Position numbers and translations under genes: made by a program
Shown: positions 17,543-25,062 of the stretch, piece after piece
Layout of the letters: the number at the start of each line of letters is the position of its first letter
How positions within the stretch are numbered: the first letter of the stretch is position 1
Assembly: GCA_045603485.1 (NCBI GenBank)
Contig: JAZUMF010000001.1
Coordinates: 1 to 46,120 of the forward strand
Reading direction: 5' to 3'
DNA from: RGIG5952 sp045603485
GTDB taxonomy: Bacteria > Verrucomicrobiota > Kiritimatiellia > RFP12 > JAAYLN01
Length of the DNA stretch: 46,120 nt
The notes under the pieces: model-generated
What the model was told of the DNA's origin: nothing
Databases searched by the model: none
What the model saw: only the letters and a program-made list of their open reading frames with translations

Positions 17543-17938
17543 ATGAAAAATACCGAAAAGATTATTTCAACAGCCCGTCAAGGTTTTACTCTTGTTGAGC
17601 TCCTACTTGTAATTGCAATTTTGGGTACACTTGCTGCCGTTGTTATGACTAACTTCACCGGACAGGGTGAGCAGTCAAAGATTACAGCAACTCGCACCAG
17701 TATCTCAAATATCGGAACAGCGATTCAGGCCTACGAAGTGACCGCCGGGCGTTTCCCCGATTCACTCGACGACATGACCGTCGCGACCGAACAGCGAGCC
17801 GCTCTTCTTAAAAAGGAGGCTCTTGTAGATTCATGGGGTACGCCCTTCCAGTACACAAAGAAGGGTCGTTTTGAGTATGAAGTCCGCTCTGCAGGTCCCG
17901 ATGGTCAGATAGGTTCTGAAGACGATATTACCAACTAA
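17543..17938 (+). CDS. gspG: Major pseudopilin GspG
   Basis: Major subunit of the type II secretion pseudopilus. The prepilin signal ends at Gly14, followed by FTLVE with Glu19 at the +5 position and a hydrophobic helix to about residue 37. The globular part has the GspG pattern RTSISNIGTAIQAYEVTAGRFPDSLDDM and the Ca-binding-like C-terminus SAGPDGQIGSEDDI. At 131 residues it is of normal size. AAAGGAG precedes the ATG. It is first of four pseudopilin genes, whose order matches gspG-H-I-J. The ATPase and platform genes lie 10 kb away, after gyrA. Confidence 0.93.
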   Translation: MKNTEKIISTARQGFTLVELLLVIAILGTLAAVVMTNFTGQGEQSKITATRTSISNIGTAIQAYEVTAGRFPDSLDDMTVATEQRAALLKKEALVDSWGTPFQYTKKGRFEYEVRSAGPDGQIGSEDDITN

Positions 17939-17965
17939 GCCTCACATTAAGCAATTGCCTTACGA

Positions 17966-18649
17966 ATGGCGTTATGGCGTCATAGATTAGGTTTTACTTT
18001 AATAGAATTGCTCCTGGTATTGGCAATACTTGGAGCAATTGTTGCTGTCGTAGTTCCTACAATGGGGCCAGGACTTGTCGGGACACAGCTTACGGTCTCT
18101 TCGCGTTCATTGCTTCAGGCGTCTCGTTATGCTCGCACAATGGCAATTCTTCATCAAGCCAATACCGAAGTCGTTTTAACATCGGCCAAAGATGAAGACG
18201 GGAAAGGGGTGATAGAAGTCAGAGCGGCATCCTCCGCTATGCCTTTCGCCGATGATATCGAAACTCCCGTAGAAGAGACAAGTTTCAACGGAGACAATTT
18301 TGATTTATCATCCGATGAGGCTGATAATCTCTCAACAAATTCTCCCACATTACCGTCCACCAACGAGAGTTTCAGTGAAGCTGTTTCTTCAAAGTTTGAG
18401 TGCAAAGGCATCTCCTTCATCTTTGAAGGGTACGATGATGTAGTTGATGGAGAAGAAGCGGTTGATACGCCAGCGGCCAATGACGATGAGGGTGAAGAAT
18501 ATCCTCAAATCGTTCTGCAATTTAACAGCAATGGAACTTGCCGTCCATTTACCATCAGAGTTTGCAGCGGGGAAGACTTATCTTATCTAGTCAAGGTTAA
18601 TGCAATTGGCGTCGGCAAAATTGAGGAGTATGGCGATGACGAAGAATAA
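17966..18649 (+). CDS. Minor pseudopilin, GspH-like
   Basis: The prepilin signal is MALWRHRLG followed by FTLIE (Glu14 at +5), then a hydrophobic helix. Residues 40-65 (SSRSLLQASRYARTMAIL) match the GspH start of the globular domain. The 227 residues exceed the usual GspH length because of a strongly acidic, Ser/Asn-rich insertion at about 85-175. No Shine-Dalgarno sequence is evident before the ATG, so the start is chosen by the signal peptide. The 3' end overlaps the next gene by 14 bp. GspH is assigned from position and the short globular motif only. Confidence 0.75.
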   Translation: MALWRHRLGFTLIELLLVLAILGAIVAVVVPTMGPGLVGTQLTVSSRSLLQASRYARTMAILHQANTEVVLTSAKDEDGKGVIEVRAASSAMPFADDIETPVEETSFNGDNFDLSSDEADNLSTNSPTLPSTNESFSEAVSSKFECKGISFIFEGYDDVVDGEEAVDTPAANDDEGEEYPQIVLQFNSNGTCRPFTIRVCSGEDLSYLVKVNAIGVGKIEEYGDDEE

Positions 18650-19058
18650 AGGCTTTACCTTGATAGAAGTCTTGATCGCGACTGTCATTTTAGGCGGTGG
18701 CTTAGTAGCTATATTCTCGGCATTTGCTCCTTGTATGTCGATGCTAACAGCATCAAAAAGATTTCAAGAGATTCGTTGGACATTCGGTCTAGGCGAACTC
18801 AAGTATCCGCTCGTTGATTTTGAAGAGGTTGAAGATTTAGTGGTTGAAGAAGACTCCGAGCTAGTCGAAGACGATGAAACAATAGGCAAAGGCTTCGTTT
18901 ATTCTCGTTCAGTCGACACAAAGATAATTGAAGAAAACATACCTGATGACGGACTCTTTGTTGTTAGAACAAAGGTGTCGTGGGGGGAAGGCCCGGATTC
19001 CTCTGAAGAGATAGTTCAATTAGTTTGGAAAAAAGACGGCGGAGAGTACGAACCATGA
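18636..19058 (+). CDS. Minor pseudopilin, GspI-like
   Basis: Starts MTKNKG followed by FTLIEVLIATVILGGG, a standard prepilin cleavage site with Glu11 at +5. The start at 18636 is chosen because GAGGAG lies seven bases upstream; the ATG six bases earlier is too close to it. The 140 residues match GspI length, and ATVILGGGLVAIFS is GspI-like. A very acidic stretch at about 60-90 distinguishes it from typical homologues. It overlaps the gspH-like gene at its start and the gspJ-like gene at its stop (ATGA). Confidence 0.75.
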   Translation: MTKNKGFTLIEVLIATVILGGGLVAIFSAFAPCMSMLTASKRFQEIRWTFGLGELKYPLVDFEEVEDLVVEEDSELVEDDETIGKGFVYSRSVDTKIIEENIPDDGLFVVRTKVSWGEGPDSSEEIVQLVWKKDGGEYEP

Positions 19059-19885
19059 AAAATCACGCCGCCTTTACAATGATAGAACTATTGCTCGCTG
19101 TTTCGCTATTGGCCGTTATCGTTGTCGTTGGTTATATGAGCTTTTCAACGGCAACAACAGTATGGCGCGTTGGGCAAAATGCAGCAGATTCAATTCATCA
19201 CGGTGATTTTGTGATGGGGCAGATTACAATGGCGCTTCGCTCTGCATATTATCCAGATTCGTCATCAGTCGTTCCGGAATACGGTATGCAGCTGATAAAC
19301 GATGGTGAAAAAGAAGAAGCTCGCGACTCCTTAATGTGGGTAAAGCTTGGTTCAGCCTTAGTTGGGCAGGGGGCTGAAGTTGCAAATGCTCCCCACAAAA
19401 TAGTTTTATATTCATTAGGACCCGGAGAGTCCGCAAATGACAAATATTCCGAAGGCGGTATCTTTATAAAAACATGGCGGACCTCATCTCTGCCAGATGA
19501 ATTTGATGCAGAAGACGAAGAGTATGTTAAACCGTTTCTTGTTGCCCCCGGTGTTGTCGCAATGGATATTCAAGTCTTAGATCCAGCCGACAATCTAGCA
19601 AAAGGCCATTCGCCAAAAATTAGAACAAGTGAATGGGAAGAGGATTTTCAGTGGATTGATGAAGATTGGAGAGATGACTATACCAATCGATTGCCTTATG
19701 CCGTAAAAGCGACAATCTATTTACCGCCGTCAGAAGAAGGCGGTAGCCCCATTCCAGTAAGCAGAGTAATTCAAATACCGACAGCGCCTCTCTCCTGGCG
19801 GGATAAAGGTGCGGCTGGAGGTAAGACGCAGACCAGCGGTGCCGAGAAAAAGAAAGGCAAGGCCAAGGTCACACCCAAAAAGTAG
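19055..19885 (+). CDS. Minor pseudopilin, GspJ-like
   Basis: The start at 19055 overlaps the preceding stop (ATGA), giving MKNHAA followed by FTMIELLLAVSLLAVIVVVG, a prepilin-type helix. The residue before the cleavage point is Ala, not the nearly invariant Gly, while Glu at +5 is kept. The 276 residues and the pattern VWRVGQNAADSIHHGDFVMGQITMALR with a later YAVKATIYLPP segment fit GspJ. The C-terminus is a short Lys/Gly-rich tail. It is last of the pseudopilin set; no gspK is seen, and the convergent hydrolase gene begins right after it. Confidence 0.75.
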   Translation: MKNHAAFTMIELLLAVSLLAVIVVVGYMSFSTATTVWRVGQNAADSIHHGDFVMGQITMALRSAYYPDSSSVVPEYGMQLINDGEKEEARDSLMWVKLGSALVGQGAEVANAPHKIVLYSLGPGESANDKYSEGGIFIKTWRTSSLPDEFDAEDEEYVKPFLVAPGVVAMDIQVLDPADNLAKGHSPKIRTSEWEEDFQWIDEDWRDDYTNRLPYAVKATIYLPPSEEGGSPIPVSRVIQIPTAPLSWRDKGAAGGKTQTSGAEKKKGKAKVTPKK

Positions 19886-19886
19886 C

Positions 19887-20735
19887 TTAAAGCACCACTT
19901 CCATTCCATCAAAAGCCGGAATCATACCCAAAGGGGCAATTTCAGCCTCAAGCTCTTCATGAGTACGCTCAACTAAATGCCCAATATGGCTTAAAACGAC
20001 AATCGTTTTATCATTGGCATTGCCATTTGACTTCATAATATCGACCATCTCCTTACACCAGTCGACATCCATATGCCCCTGAGTGATTTGTTCACCTCGT
20101 TTAAGGGTACAATCAAGAGAAATCAGATCAAAAGTTATTCCGCTATTTTTAATAAAGTCGTGAGTTTCATCGAGGAATTTACCCGTGTCGTGTGCCCACA
20201 AAACACTTTTACCATCCTTTTGGATAATATAAATATATGCACCAAGGGCATCGCCACCGTGGCGGGCAGGCAATGGTATGACAGTGTAAGATGCGATATC
20301 GTACCTTTGGAGCTTTTCAAGAAAGTGAGTCTCAACAAGAACCTCGTTGCCGTTACATTTACGGGCACCGGAAGCAAAAGCCTCCTTGCGCGCCTGCACA
20401 GAATTTGCAAGCCACATGCCAGTTTTTTCACTGAAGTAAAAATTGATAGGCTCAGTCATACCAACGGCACGGCTCATAATGTCGGCCTTCATAAAATGAT
20501 CGTAATGGTCATGCGTAATCAAAACATGCTTAATTTTCCGCATATCAAGACCATAATGCAACGAGTGCTGAAAAACATCCGAATAGTCAATGCCGAAAGT
20601 GTCGTCAATTACAGCCTGCGAACGAGTGCGGTAGTCCTTACCCTTATGCAACCTAGCATATTCACAAACTCTGCACGAACAAAAAATCTCAGGAATACCA
20701 GCTCCTGCACTTGTCCCATAATACTTAATTTTCAT
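19887..20735 (-). CDS. PhnP-like metallo-beta-lactamase-fold phosphodiesterase
   Basis: Metal-dependent hydrolase. The metal-binding motif is THDHYDH (His75, His77, Asp79, His80), with later histidines in ARHGGDA and SHIGH. The N-terminal CSCRVC (Cys19, Cys21, Cys24) matches the extra zinc site of PhnP, which cleaves a cyclic phosphate in phosphonate breakdown. At 282 residues it is slightly longer than PhnP. No other phn genes are nearby, so the substrate is uncertain; a general cyclic-phosphodiesterase role is equally possible. It converges with gspJ with one base between the stops and no terminator. The ATG at 20735 has no strong Shine-Dalgarno sequence. Confidence 0.82.
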   Translation of the reverse strand: MKIKYYGTSAGAGIPEIFCSCRVCEYARLHKGKDYRTRSQAVIDDTFGIDYSDVFQHSLHYGLDMRKIKHVLITHDHYDHFMKADIMSRAVGMTEPINFYFSEKTGMWLANSVQARKEAFASGARKCNGNEVLVETHFLEKLQRYDIASYTVIPLPARHGGDALGAYIYIIQKDGKSVLWAHDTGKFLDETHDFIKNSGITFDLISLDCTLKRGEQITQGHMDVDWCKEMVDIMKSNGNANDKTIVVLSHIGHLVERTHEELEAEIAPLGMIPAFDGMEVVL

Positions 20736-20809
20736 ATGAATTTTATATCAAATGCCTTTTTAGATGTCAACCTCAGTTTGTCCAAAATCTCATTTTTTGA
20801 CTCGAAAGC

Positions 20810-20879
20810 GACTGTCCCTAAACTGGAAAACGAGCGGATTTCCGGAGGAATGGAGAAAATAGACTGTCCCAATTTTGGA
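20810..20879. repeat. Imperfect 18-nt direct repeat, possible REP remnant
   Basis: GACTGTCCCTAAACTGGA (20810-20827) and GACTGTCCCAATTTTGGA (20862-20879) recur 52 bp apart, just upstream of the dksA-like promoter. GGACAGTC-type ends are often seen beside REP elements and their Y1 transposases; this comparison is from memory and unverified. No transposase gene is present here. Confidence 0.4.
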
Positions 20880-20883
20880 TAAT

Positions 20884-20912
20884 TTGACAAAAATACTATT
20901 TTGTAGTATTCT
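20884..20912 (+). promoter_or_regulatory. dksA-like gene promoter with embedded palindrome
   Basis: TTGACA (20884-20889) and TATTCT (20907-20912) at 17-bp spacing. Within the spacer and overlapping the -10 is AATACTA (20892-20898), five bases, TAGTATT (20904-20910), a perfect 7-bp-arm palindrome where a repressor would block polymerase. Confidence 0.7.
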
Positions 20913-20952
20913 ATTTGGAAATCTTTTTACCAACTGGAGACTGTTCTTTGCT

Positions 20953-21759
20953 ATGAAAAATTCCAAGAAGCCTCTTGCGGCTATTACAAAATCTAATGGG
21001 AAAGCGATTGCGAAATCTGCAAATTCAAAGGCTGAGCTTAAAGCGGCTACAGCCAAGAAGGCAGTTGCCGCACCTAAGAAAGCTGCTGTAGCACCTAAGA
21101 AGGCTGTAGCAAAGGCTCCCGTTGCGAAGGCGGCTCAAGCACCTAAGAAGGCAGTTGCCGCACCTAAGAAAGTTGCTGTAGCACCCAAGAAGGCTGTGGC
21201 AAAGGCACCAGTTGCGAAGGCGGCTGTAGCACCTAAGAAGGCTGGTGCCGTACCAAAGAAAGCTGCTGTAGCACCTAAGAAGGCTGGTGCCGTACCTAAG
21301 AAAGCTGCTGTAGCACCTAAGAAGGCTGTGGCAAAGGCTCCTGTTAAAATTTCTACACCGGTTGTTGAAGAAACTAACGATAGACCTGCATTCCCTGTTG
21401 AGGATAAGCTTACTAAGGATGAGCTTGAGAAGTTCCGTCATGATTTGTTAGAACTCCGTCAGCGTGTTTGTGCAAAGGTTAATACCGCACTTCAAAATGT
21501 TAAGCATCATAATGAGGCGGAAACCGGTACCGAAATCGGCGCTAATGTCTTCGATAAGTTTTTGGCTCTTGAGCGTGCTGGAAATACTCAAGATTTATTG
21601 ACGCGTATTGACGAGGCTTTAGCTCGCATGAATGATGGAACATATGGTCTTTGTCTGATGTGCGGCCGTCCTATCCGTCGTGTTCGTCTTGAGGTACAGC
21701 CGTTTTCGAAGCATTGTATCAAGTGTCAAGAAGAGCTTGAAAAATTTTTGAAGCGTTAA
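20953..21759 (+). CDS. DksA/TraR zinc-finger protein with Lys/Ala-rich tail
   Basis: The C-terminal half (about 150-268) is a DksA/TraR-type module: a coiled-coil region (DELEKFRHDLLELRQRV), then the zinc finger with Cys234, Cys237, Cys255 and Cys258 in YGLCLMCGRPI and HCIKCQEELEKF. Such proteins bind the RNA polymerase secondary channel; in DksA they act with ppGpp. Residues about 30-132 are a repetitive APKKA/KAPVAKA tail resembling eukaryotic histone H1 or bacterial AlgP/HctB tails, likely binding nucleic acid. The ATG at 20953 is chosen because the upstream TTG would place the promoter inside the gene; GGAG is 14 bases upstream. Whether the coiled-coil tip keeps the DksA acidic pair is unclear. 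Confidence 0.85.
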   Translation: MKNSKKPLAAITKSNGKAIAKSANSKAELKAATAKKAVAAPKKAAVAPKKAVAKAPVAKAAQAPKKAVAAPKKVAVAPKKAVAKAPVAKAAVAPKKAGAVPKKAAVAPKKAGAVPKKAAVAPKKAVAKAPVKISTPVVEETNDRPAFPVEDKLTKDELEKFRHDLLELRQRVCAKVNTALQNVKHHNEAETGTEIGANVFDKFLALERAGNTQDLLTRIDEALARMNDGTYGLCLMCGRPIRRVRLEVQPFSKHCIKCQEELEKFLKR

Positions 21760-21784
21760 GTGTTTTTATCGCGCACATTTCAAT

Positions 21785-22681
21785 TTAGTCATTTACTGAG
21801 ATTTTTATTCTTCTGTCAGTTTTTGGATGGCGAAATTGCAGTGATGTTGAGCGGAGATAGTAGCCACAGTCTCCAGGCAGTGCGGCGGGGTTGGGTTTGC
21901 CTCCTGGTAGAAATAGCGGTTCTCCTATGAGCGGCACGCCAATTGAGGCGAGGTGTATGCGTATCTGATGTGGGCGTCCTGTAATTAGATTGATGCACCA
22001 ATGGGTTTCATTGTTGCCGGTTTTGATTATTTTACATTCGGTTTTTGATGGTTTGCCTAAAGAACTTGCTGCATGGACTTGTCCAATAATGGGATGATTT
22101 ACAGGTCCAATCGGTGTCTCTATTTCGATGATGTCGCCAAGTTTACCATTTTTGTACGGTTGAGATATTGCATGATATGTTTTTATCATATCACCATTCT
22201 GTTTACCGGTTTTATCTCTGAATTGGGCGGCGAGATTTTCACGGGCGTTTTTTGTTCTTCCGCAGATTATAAGTCCTGATGTGCCGCGATTTAACCGATG
22301 GGCGGGGACTATATTTTCATTTGGGTAGTGTTTTGATAAAAGATGCACTAGGGTGTTTTCAAGAAAGCCGCCGTCCGGAACAACGGGAAGTCCTGCAGGT
22401 TTATCTATGGCTATCAGTTCGTCGTCTTCGTAAATAATTTTGAAGCTTGTGGGTACCGAGGGCTCATCCCACGGCGGGCGATGCCATTTCAGAATGTCTC
22501 CGTTTGAGAGGATTGTATTGGGCTTTACAATTTTGTCACCGCTGGTGACTTCTCCATTCTCTAGCCTTTCATTCCATCTTTCTAATGTGGAATGGCGATA
22601 ATTAACGCTATAATAGGCTAGGGCACTTATGCCGCTATTACCGCTCGTTATTTTGTCTATATAGGTCCACCCGTGATTCAT
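21785..22681 (-). CDS. RluA-family pseudouridine synthase-like protein, catalytic Asp replaced
   Basis: Modifies uridine in rRNA or tRNA in characterised relatives. An N-terminal S4-like RNA-binding region (about 30-75) is followed by the RluA core with DELIAIDKPAGLPVVPD and the C-terminal GRPHQIRIHLASIGVPLIGE. The catalytic motif, normally HRLDRxTSG, reads HRLNRGTSG: Asn131 (AAT on the minus strand, 22289-22291) stands where the nucleophilic Asp belongs. Everything else is intact over 298 residues, so the protein is not simply decaying. It may bind RNA without isomerising it, or belong to a variant subclade. The gene converges with the dksA-like gene. The start has no clear Shine-Dalgarno sequence. 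Confidence 0.85.
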   Translation of the reverse strand: MNHGWTYIDKITSGNSGISALAYYSVNYRHSTLERWNERLENGEVTSGDKIVKPNTILSNGDILKWHRPPWDEPSVPTSFKIIYEDDELIAIDKPAGLPVVPDGGFLENTLVHLLSKHYPNENIVPAHRLNRGTSGLIICGRTKNARENLAAQFRDKTGKQNGDMIKTYHAISQPYKNGKLGDIIEIETPIGPVNHPIIGQVHAASSLGKPSKTECKIIKTGNNETHWCINLITGRPHQIRIHLASIGVPLIGEPLFLPGGKPNPAALPGDCGYYLRSTSLQFRHPKTDRRIKISVND

Positions 22682-22718
22682 GGTTGATGGGTTTTATGGG
22701 GGACTAGACGATTTTGCC

Positions 22719-23609
22719 TTATTGTAAGGCTGCAATCATGTCACGAATTGTCTGGTTTAGCGGTATTTGAGGTTCCCAGCCAAGCTCATTTGTGATTTTG
22801 TCATGTGAGCCGATGACAGCCGGAGCATCAACCGGGCGGACGAGTGCAGGATCGACCTTTGTCGTGACATTGAGTTTTAGCTCAGTTGCGATGATTTGAA
22901 TGAGATCGCTTAGGCGAGTCCCTTTACCGGAGCAGACATTATAAGCTTCGCCTGGTTTGCCTTTGGTGAGGATGTCCCAATAGGCACGAACTACATCGCG
23001 TACATCGGAGAAATCGCGAATGACTTCAATGTTGCCGACCTTGAGAAGAGCGTCGCCGCCTTGTCTGGAGGCTTCGACGAGTTGCTTAACAAAGCTTGCT
23101 ACAACAAACTGTGGGCGTTGTCCCGGACCTATGTGATTAAATGAACGGGTCATTATCACTTCTACGCCTAGGCTTTGCGAGTATAGCTTTGAGAGGAGCT
23201 CTTGCGAAACTCTTGCAACTGCGTAGGGTGAGTCAGGATTGAGTGGCCGGTCTTCTTTGAGGGGCATTTCATCGGCAGGGCAGGGACCATATTCTTCGGA
23301 TGAGCCTACCGATAAAATGCGTGTTTTAAGACCAAGTTCACGAATACATTCAACCAGATTCAGAAAAATTCCGGTATTGTTCAGGAAGCATTCGGCTGGT
23401 TTTTGCCAGCTTTGCCCGACTGAGGATACCGCTGCCAGGTGAACGATTGCATCTGGGCGATGTTCGTCAAGACTTTTTTTGAGCGCGGCTTTATCGGCTA
23501 AATCAAAGTCATCAATATCAACGCCAATTACAGTGGCACCGCACTTTTCAAAGTATGGCTTCAGGTGTCTTCCGACGAATCCTTTGATTCCTGTCACATA
23601 GACTTTCAT
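22719..23609 (-). CDS. rmd: GDP-6-deoxy-D-mannose reductase-like epimerase
   Basis: Short-chain dehydrogenase of the extended type that would reduce the GDP-4-keto-6-deoxymannose made by the neighbouring Gmd, giving GDP-D-rhamnose. Rossmann motif VTGIKGFVGRHL (5-16), DIDDFDLAD, HLAAVSSVGQSW, catalytic SVGSSEEYG, and RSFNHIGPGQ. The active-site YxxxK appears as Tyr129...Arg133. The sequence resembles Rmd more than fucose synthase (Fcl), but GDP-fucose or GDP-talose cannot be ruled out. It lies 29 bp after gmd; AGAGG precedes the ATG. The product probably feeds surface polysaccharide or protein glycosylation. Confidence 0.82.
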   Translation of the reverse strand: MKVYVTGIKGFVGRHLKPYFEKCGATVIGVDIDDFDLADKAALKKSLDEHRPDAIVHLAAVSSVGQSWQKPAECFLNNTGIFLNLVECIRELGLKTRILSVGSSEEYGPCPADEMPLKEDRPLNPDSPYAVARVSQELLSKLYSQSLGVEVIMTRSFNHIGPGQRPQFVVASFVKQLVEASRQGGDALLKVGNIEVIRDFSDVRDVVRAYWDILTKGKPGEAYNVCSGKGTRLSDLIQIIATELKLNVTTKVDPALVRPVDAPAVIGSHDKITNELGWEPQIPLNQTIRDMIAALQ

Positions 23610-23638
23610 TGCAGCCTCTTTGATTGTGCGGTGCTTTT

Positions 23639-24652
23639 TTATATATTGGCGATTGCCGCTTCTTTGCGGGCTAATTCAAGGTCTGCATCCATCATCATGC
23701 GGACGAGACCCTTGAAGGTGACCTTGGGTTCCCAGCCGAGGACTGTGCGTGCCTTGGTGGGATCGCCGAGGAGCTGATCTACTTCGCTTGGACGATCATA
23801 GTGGGAGTCATGTGAGGTGTACTGCTCCCAGTCGAGATCAACATAGGAGAAGGCTTCTTGGAGGAATTCCTTTACGCTGTGCATTTCGCCGGTTGCAAGG
23901 ACGAAGTCTTCTGCTGTGTCATGCTGAAGGATGCGCCACATACCTTCGACATAGTCACCTGCAAAGCCCCAATCGCGGAGGGCGTTGATGTTGCCCATCT
24001 TGAGCTCTTTCTGGAGTCCCATCTTGATGCGGGAAACAGCGAGTGTAATCTTGCGTGTAACGAAGGTTTCACCGCGGCGTGGTGATTCGTGATTGAAGAG
24101 AATACCGTTGCTGGCAAACATATCATAGGCTTCACGATAGTTCTTTACAGCCCAGAATGAGTAGAGCTTGGCAACGGCATATGGAGAGCGTGGATAGAAG
24201 GGTGTTGTCTCGCGCTGGGGAACTTCCTGAACCTTTCCGTAAAGCTCACTTGTAGAAGCCTGATAGAAGCGGACGGATTTGCCGGTGCCAGATTCGCGGA
24301 TCGCCTCCAAGAGACGCATTGTTCCAAGACCATCAACATCGCCTGTGAACTCCGGCATATCGAATGAAACGCGGACATGGCTTTGTGCCGCAAGATTGTA
24401 AACCTCATCGGGCTTGATATCGTAAACGAGCTTTGTCAAGCAGGAGGAATCGGTCAAATCACCATAGTGTAAAAATAGTGTTTTGTCCTTAATTTCAGGA
24501 TTTGCACAAAGATGGTCAATGCGTTCACGATTGAAGCTGGAGCTACGCCTTACTATACCATGAACCTCATAGCCCTTATCGAGTAGAAGCTCGGTTAAGT
24601 AGCTACCGTCTTGTCCAGTAATTCCAGTTATTAAGGCTTTTTTCTTGCTCAT
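23639..24652 (-). CDS. gmd: GDP-mannose 4,6-dehydratase
   Basis: Converts GDP-D-mannose to GDP-4-keto-6-deoxy-D-mannose using bound NADP. Motifs: ALITGITGQDGSYLTELLL, HGIVRRSSSFN, LHYGDLTDSS, STSELYGKVQEVPQ, catalytic YAVAK in SPYAVAKLYSFW, and NHESPRRGETFVTRK. At 337 residues it is slightly shorter than E. coli Gmd (373). The start at 24652 is preferred over an upstream in-frame ATG because AAGGA lies at good spacing and MSKKKALITG is the normal family start. It has its own TTGACA-type promoter and leads the gmd-rmd operon. Confidence 0.96.
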   Translation of the reverse strand: MSKKKALITGITGQDGSYLTELLLDKGYEVHGIVRRSSSFNRERIDHLCANPEIKDKTLFLHYGDLTDSSCLTKLVYDIKPDEVYNLAAQSHVRVSFDMPEFTGDVDGLGTMRLLEAIRESGTGKSVRFYQASTSELYGKVQEVPQRETTPFYPRSPYAVAKLYSFWAVKNYREAYDMFASNGILFNHESPRRGETFVTRKITLAVSRIKMGLQKELKMGNINALRDWGFAGDYVEGMWRILQHDTAEDFVLATGEMHSVKEFLQEAFSYVDLDWEQYTSHDSHYDRPSEVDQLLGDPTKARTVLGWEPKVTFKGLVRMMMDADLELARKEAAIANI

Positions 24653-24742
24653 GTCTGTTCCTTGTGTGGTTATTTTCATTTTGGTTTATGCGGTAAGATT
24701 ACTGCCTTGCATAATACCAATTTTGAAACACTGCTTTCATTC

Positions 24743-24788
24743 ATAGTACCATTTATGGCGGAATTATGTCAAATCATTAAAATTTGAC
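24743..24788 (-). promoter_or_regulatory. gmd promoter with overlapping inverted repeat
   Basis: On the minus strand TTGACA (24772-24767) and TACTAT (24748-24743) are 18 bp apart, with TGG making an extended -10. GTCAAAT (24768-24774) and ATTTGAC (24782-24788) form a perfect 7-bp-arm inverted repeat over and just upstream of the -35, a candidate operator. From here to 25047 I see no gene or clear signal. Confidence 0.6.
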
Positions 24789-25047
24789 TAGTCTCAAAGT
24801 GCGGCGAATACGATGACCGTCGGAGAATCAATTAAGAGTAAAAGGGCTTAAAGTAGGCTGTGTTCAAAAGCCTTATGGAAGATAAAGCCAACTTTCAACT
24901 CATCTTTTTTACAGGTCGCGGATTGTTGACACACGACAAGTCTCGTTTTTGGCAACAATGTTTTTTGTCGGTACTTTTTTTGGTGGTAATCTATAATATC
25001 AGTACATTTACCTTATTTTAATTTTTTTCTTGTATTTTTGAGTTATT

Positions 25048-25056
25048 TGGTATAAA
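25048..25056 (+). promoter_or_regulatory. rpsB promoter, extended -10
   Basis: TGG followed by TATAAA (25051-25056) forms an extended -10. The best -35 match, TTGTAT at 25030-25035, is only 15 bp away, so the extended motif probably carries recognition. Transcription would begin near 25063, leaving a leader of about 218 nt before rpsB. Confidence 0.5.
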
Positions 25057-25062
25057 ATATTC

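Noticed and set aside
20073..20882. 269-codon plus-strand frame opposite the PhnP-like gene
   Set aside because: The minus-strand product has the full metal-binding motif and family features; the plus frame has none and would run across the intergenic repeat.
21040..21340. Regular short repeats that could suggest a CRISPR or minisatellite
   Set aside because: They are in-frame codons for the Lys/Ala tail of the dksA-like protein, with no spacer structure.
24789..25047. Possible small gene or RNA between gmd and rpsB
   Set aside because: TTGACA at 24926 and TATAAT at 24992 do not form a properly spaced pair, no frame with a ribosome binding site is present, and no stable fold stood out.
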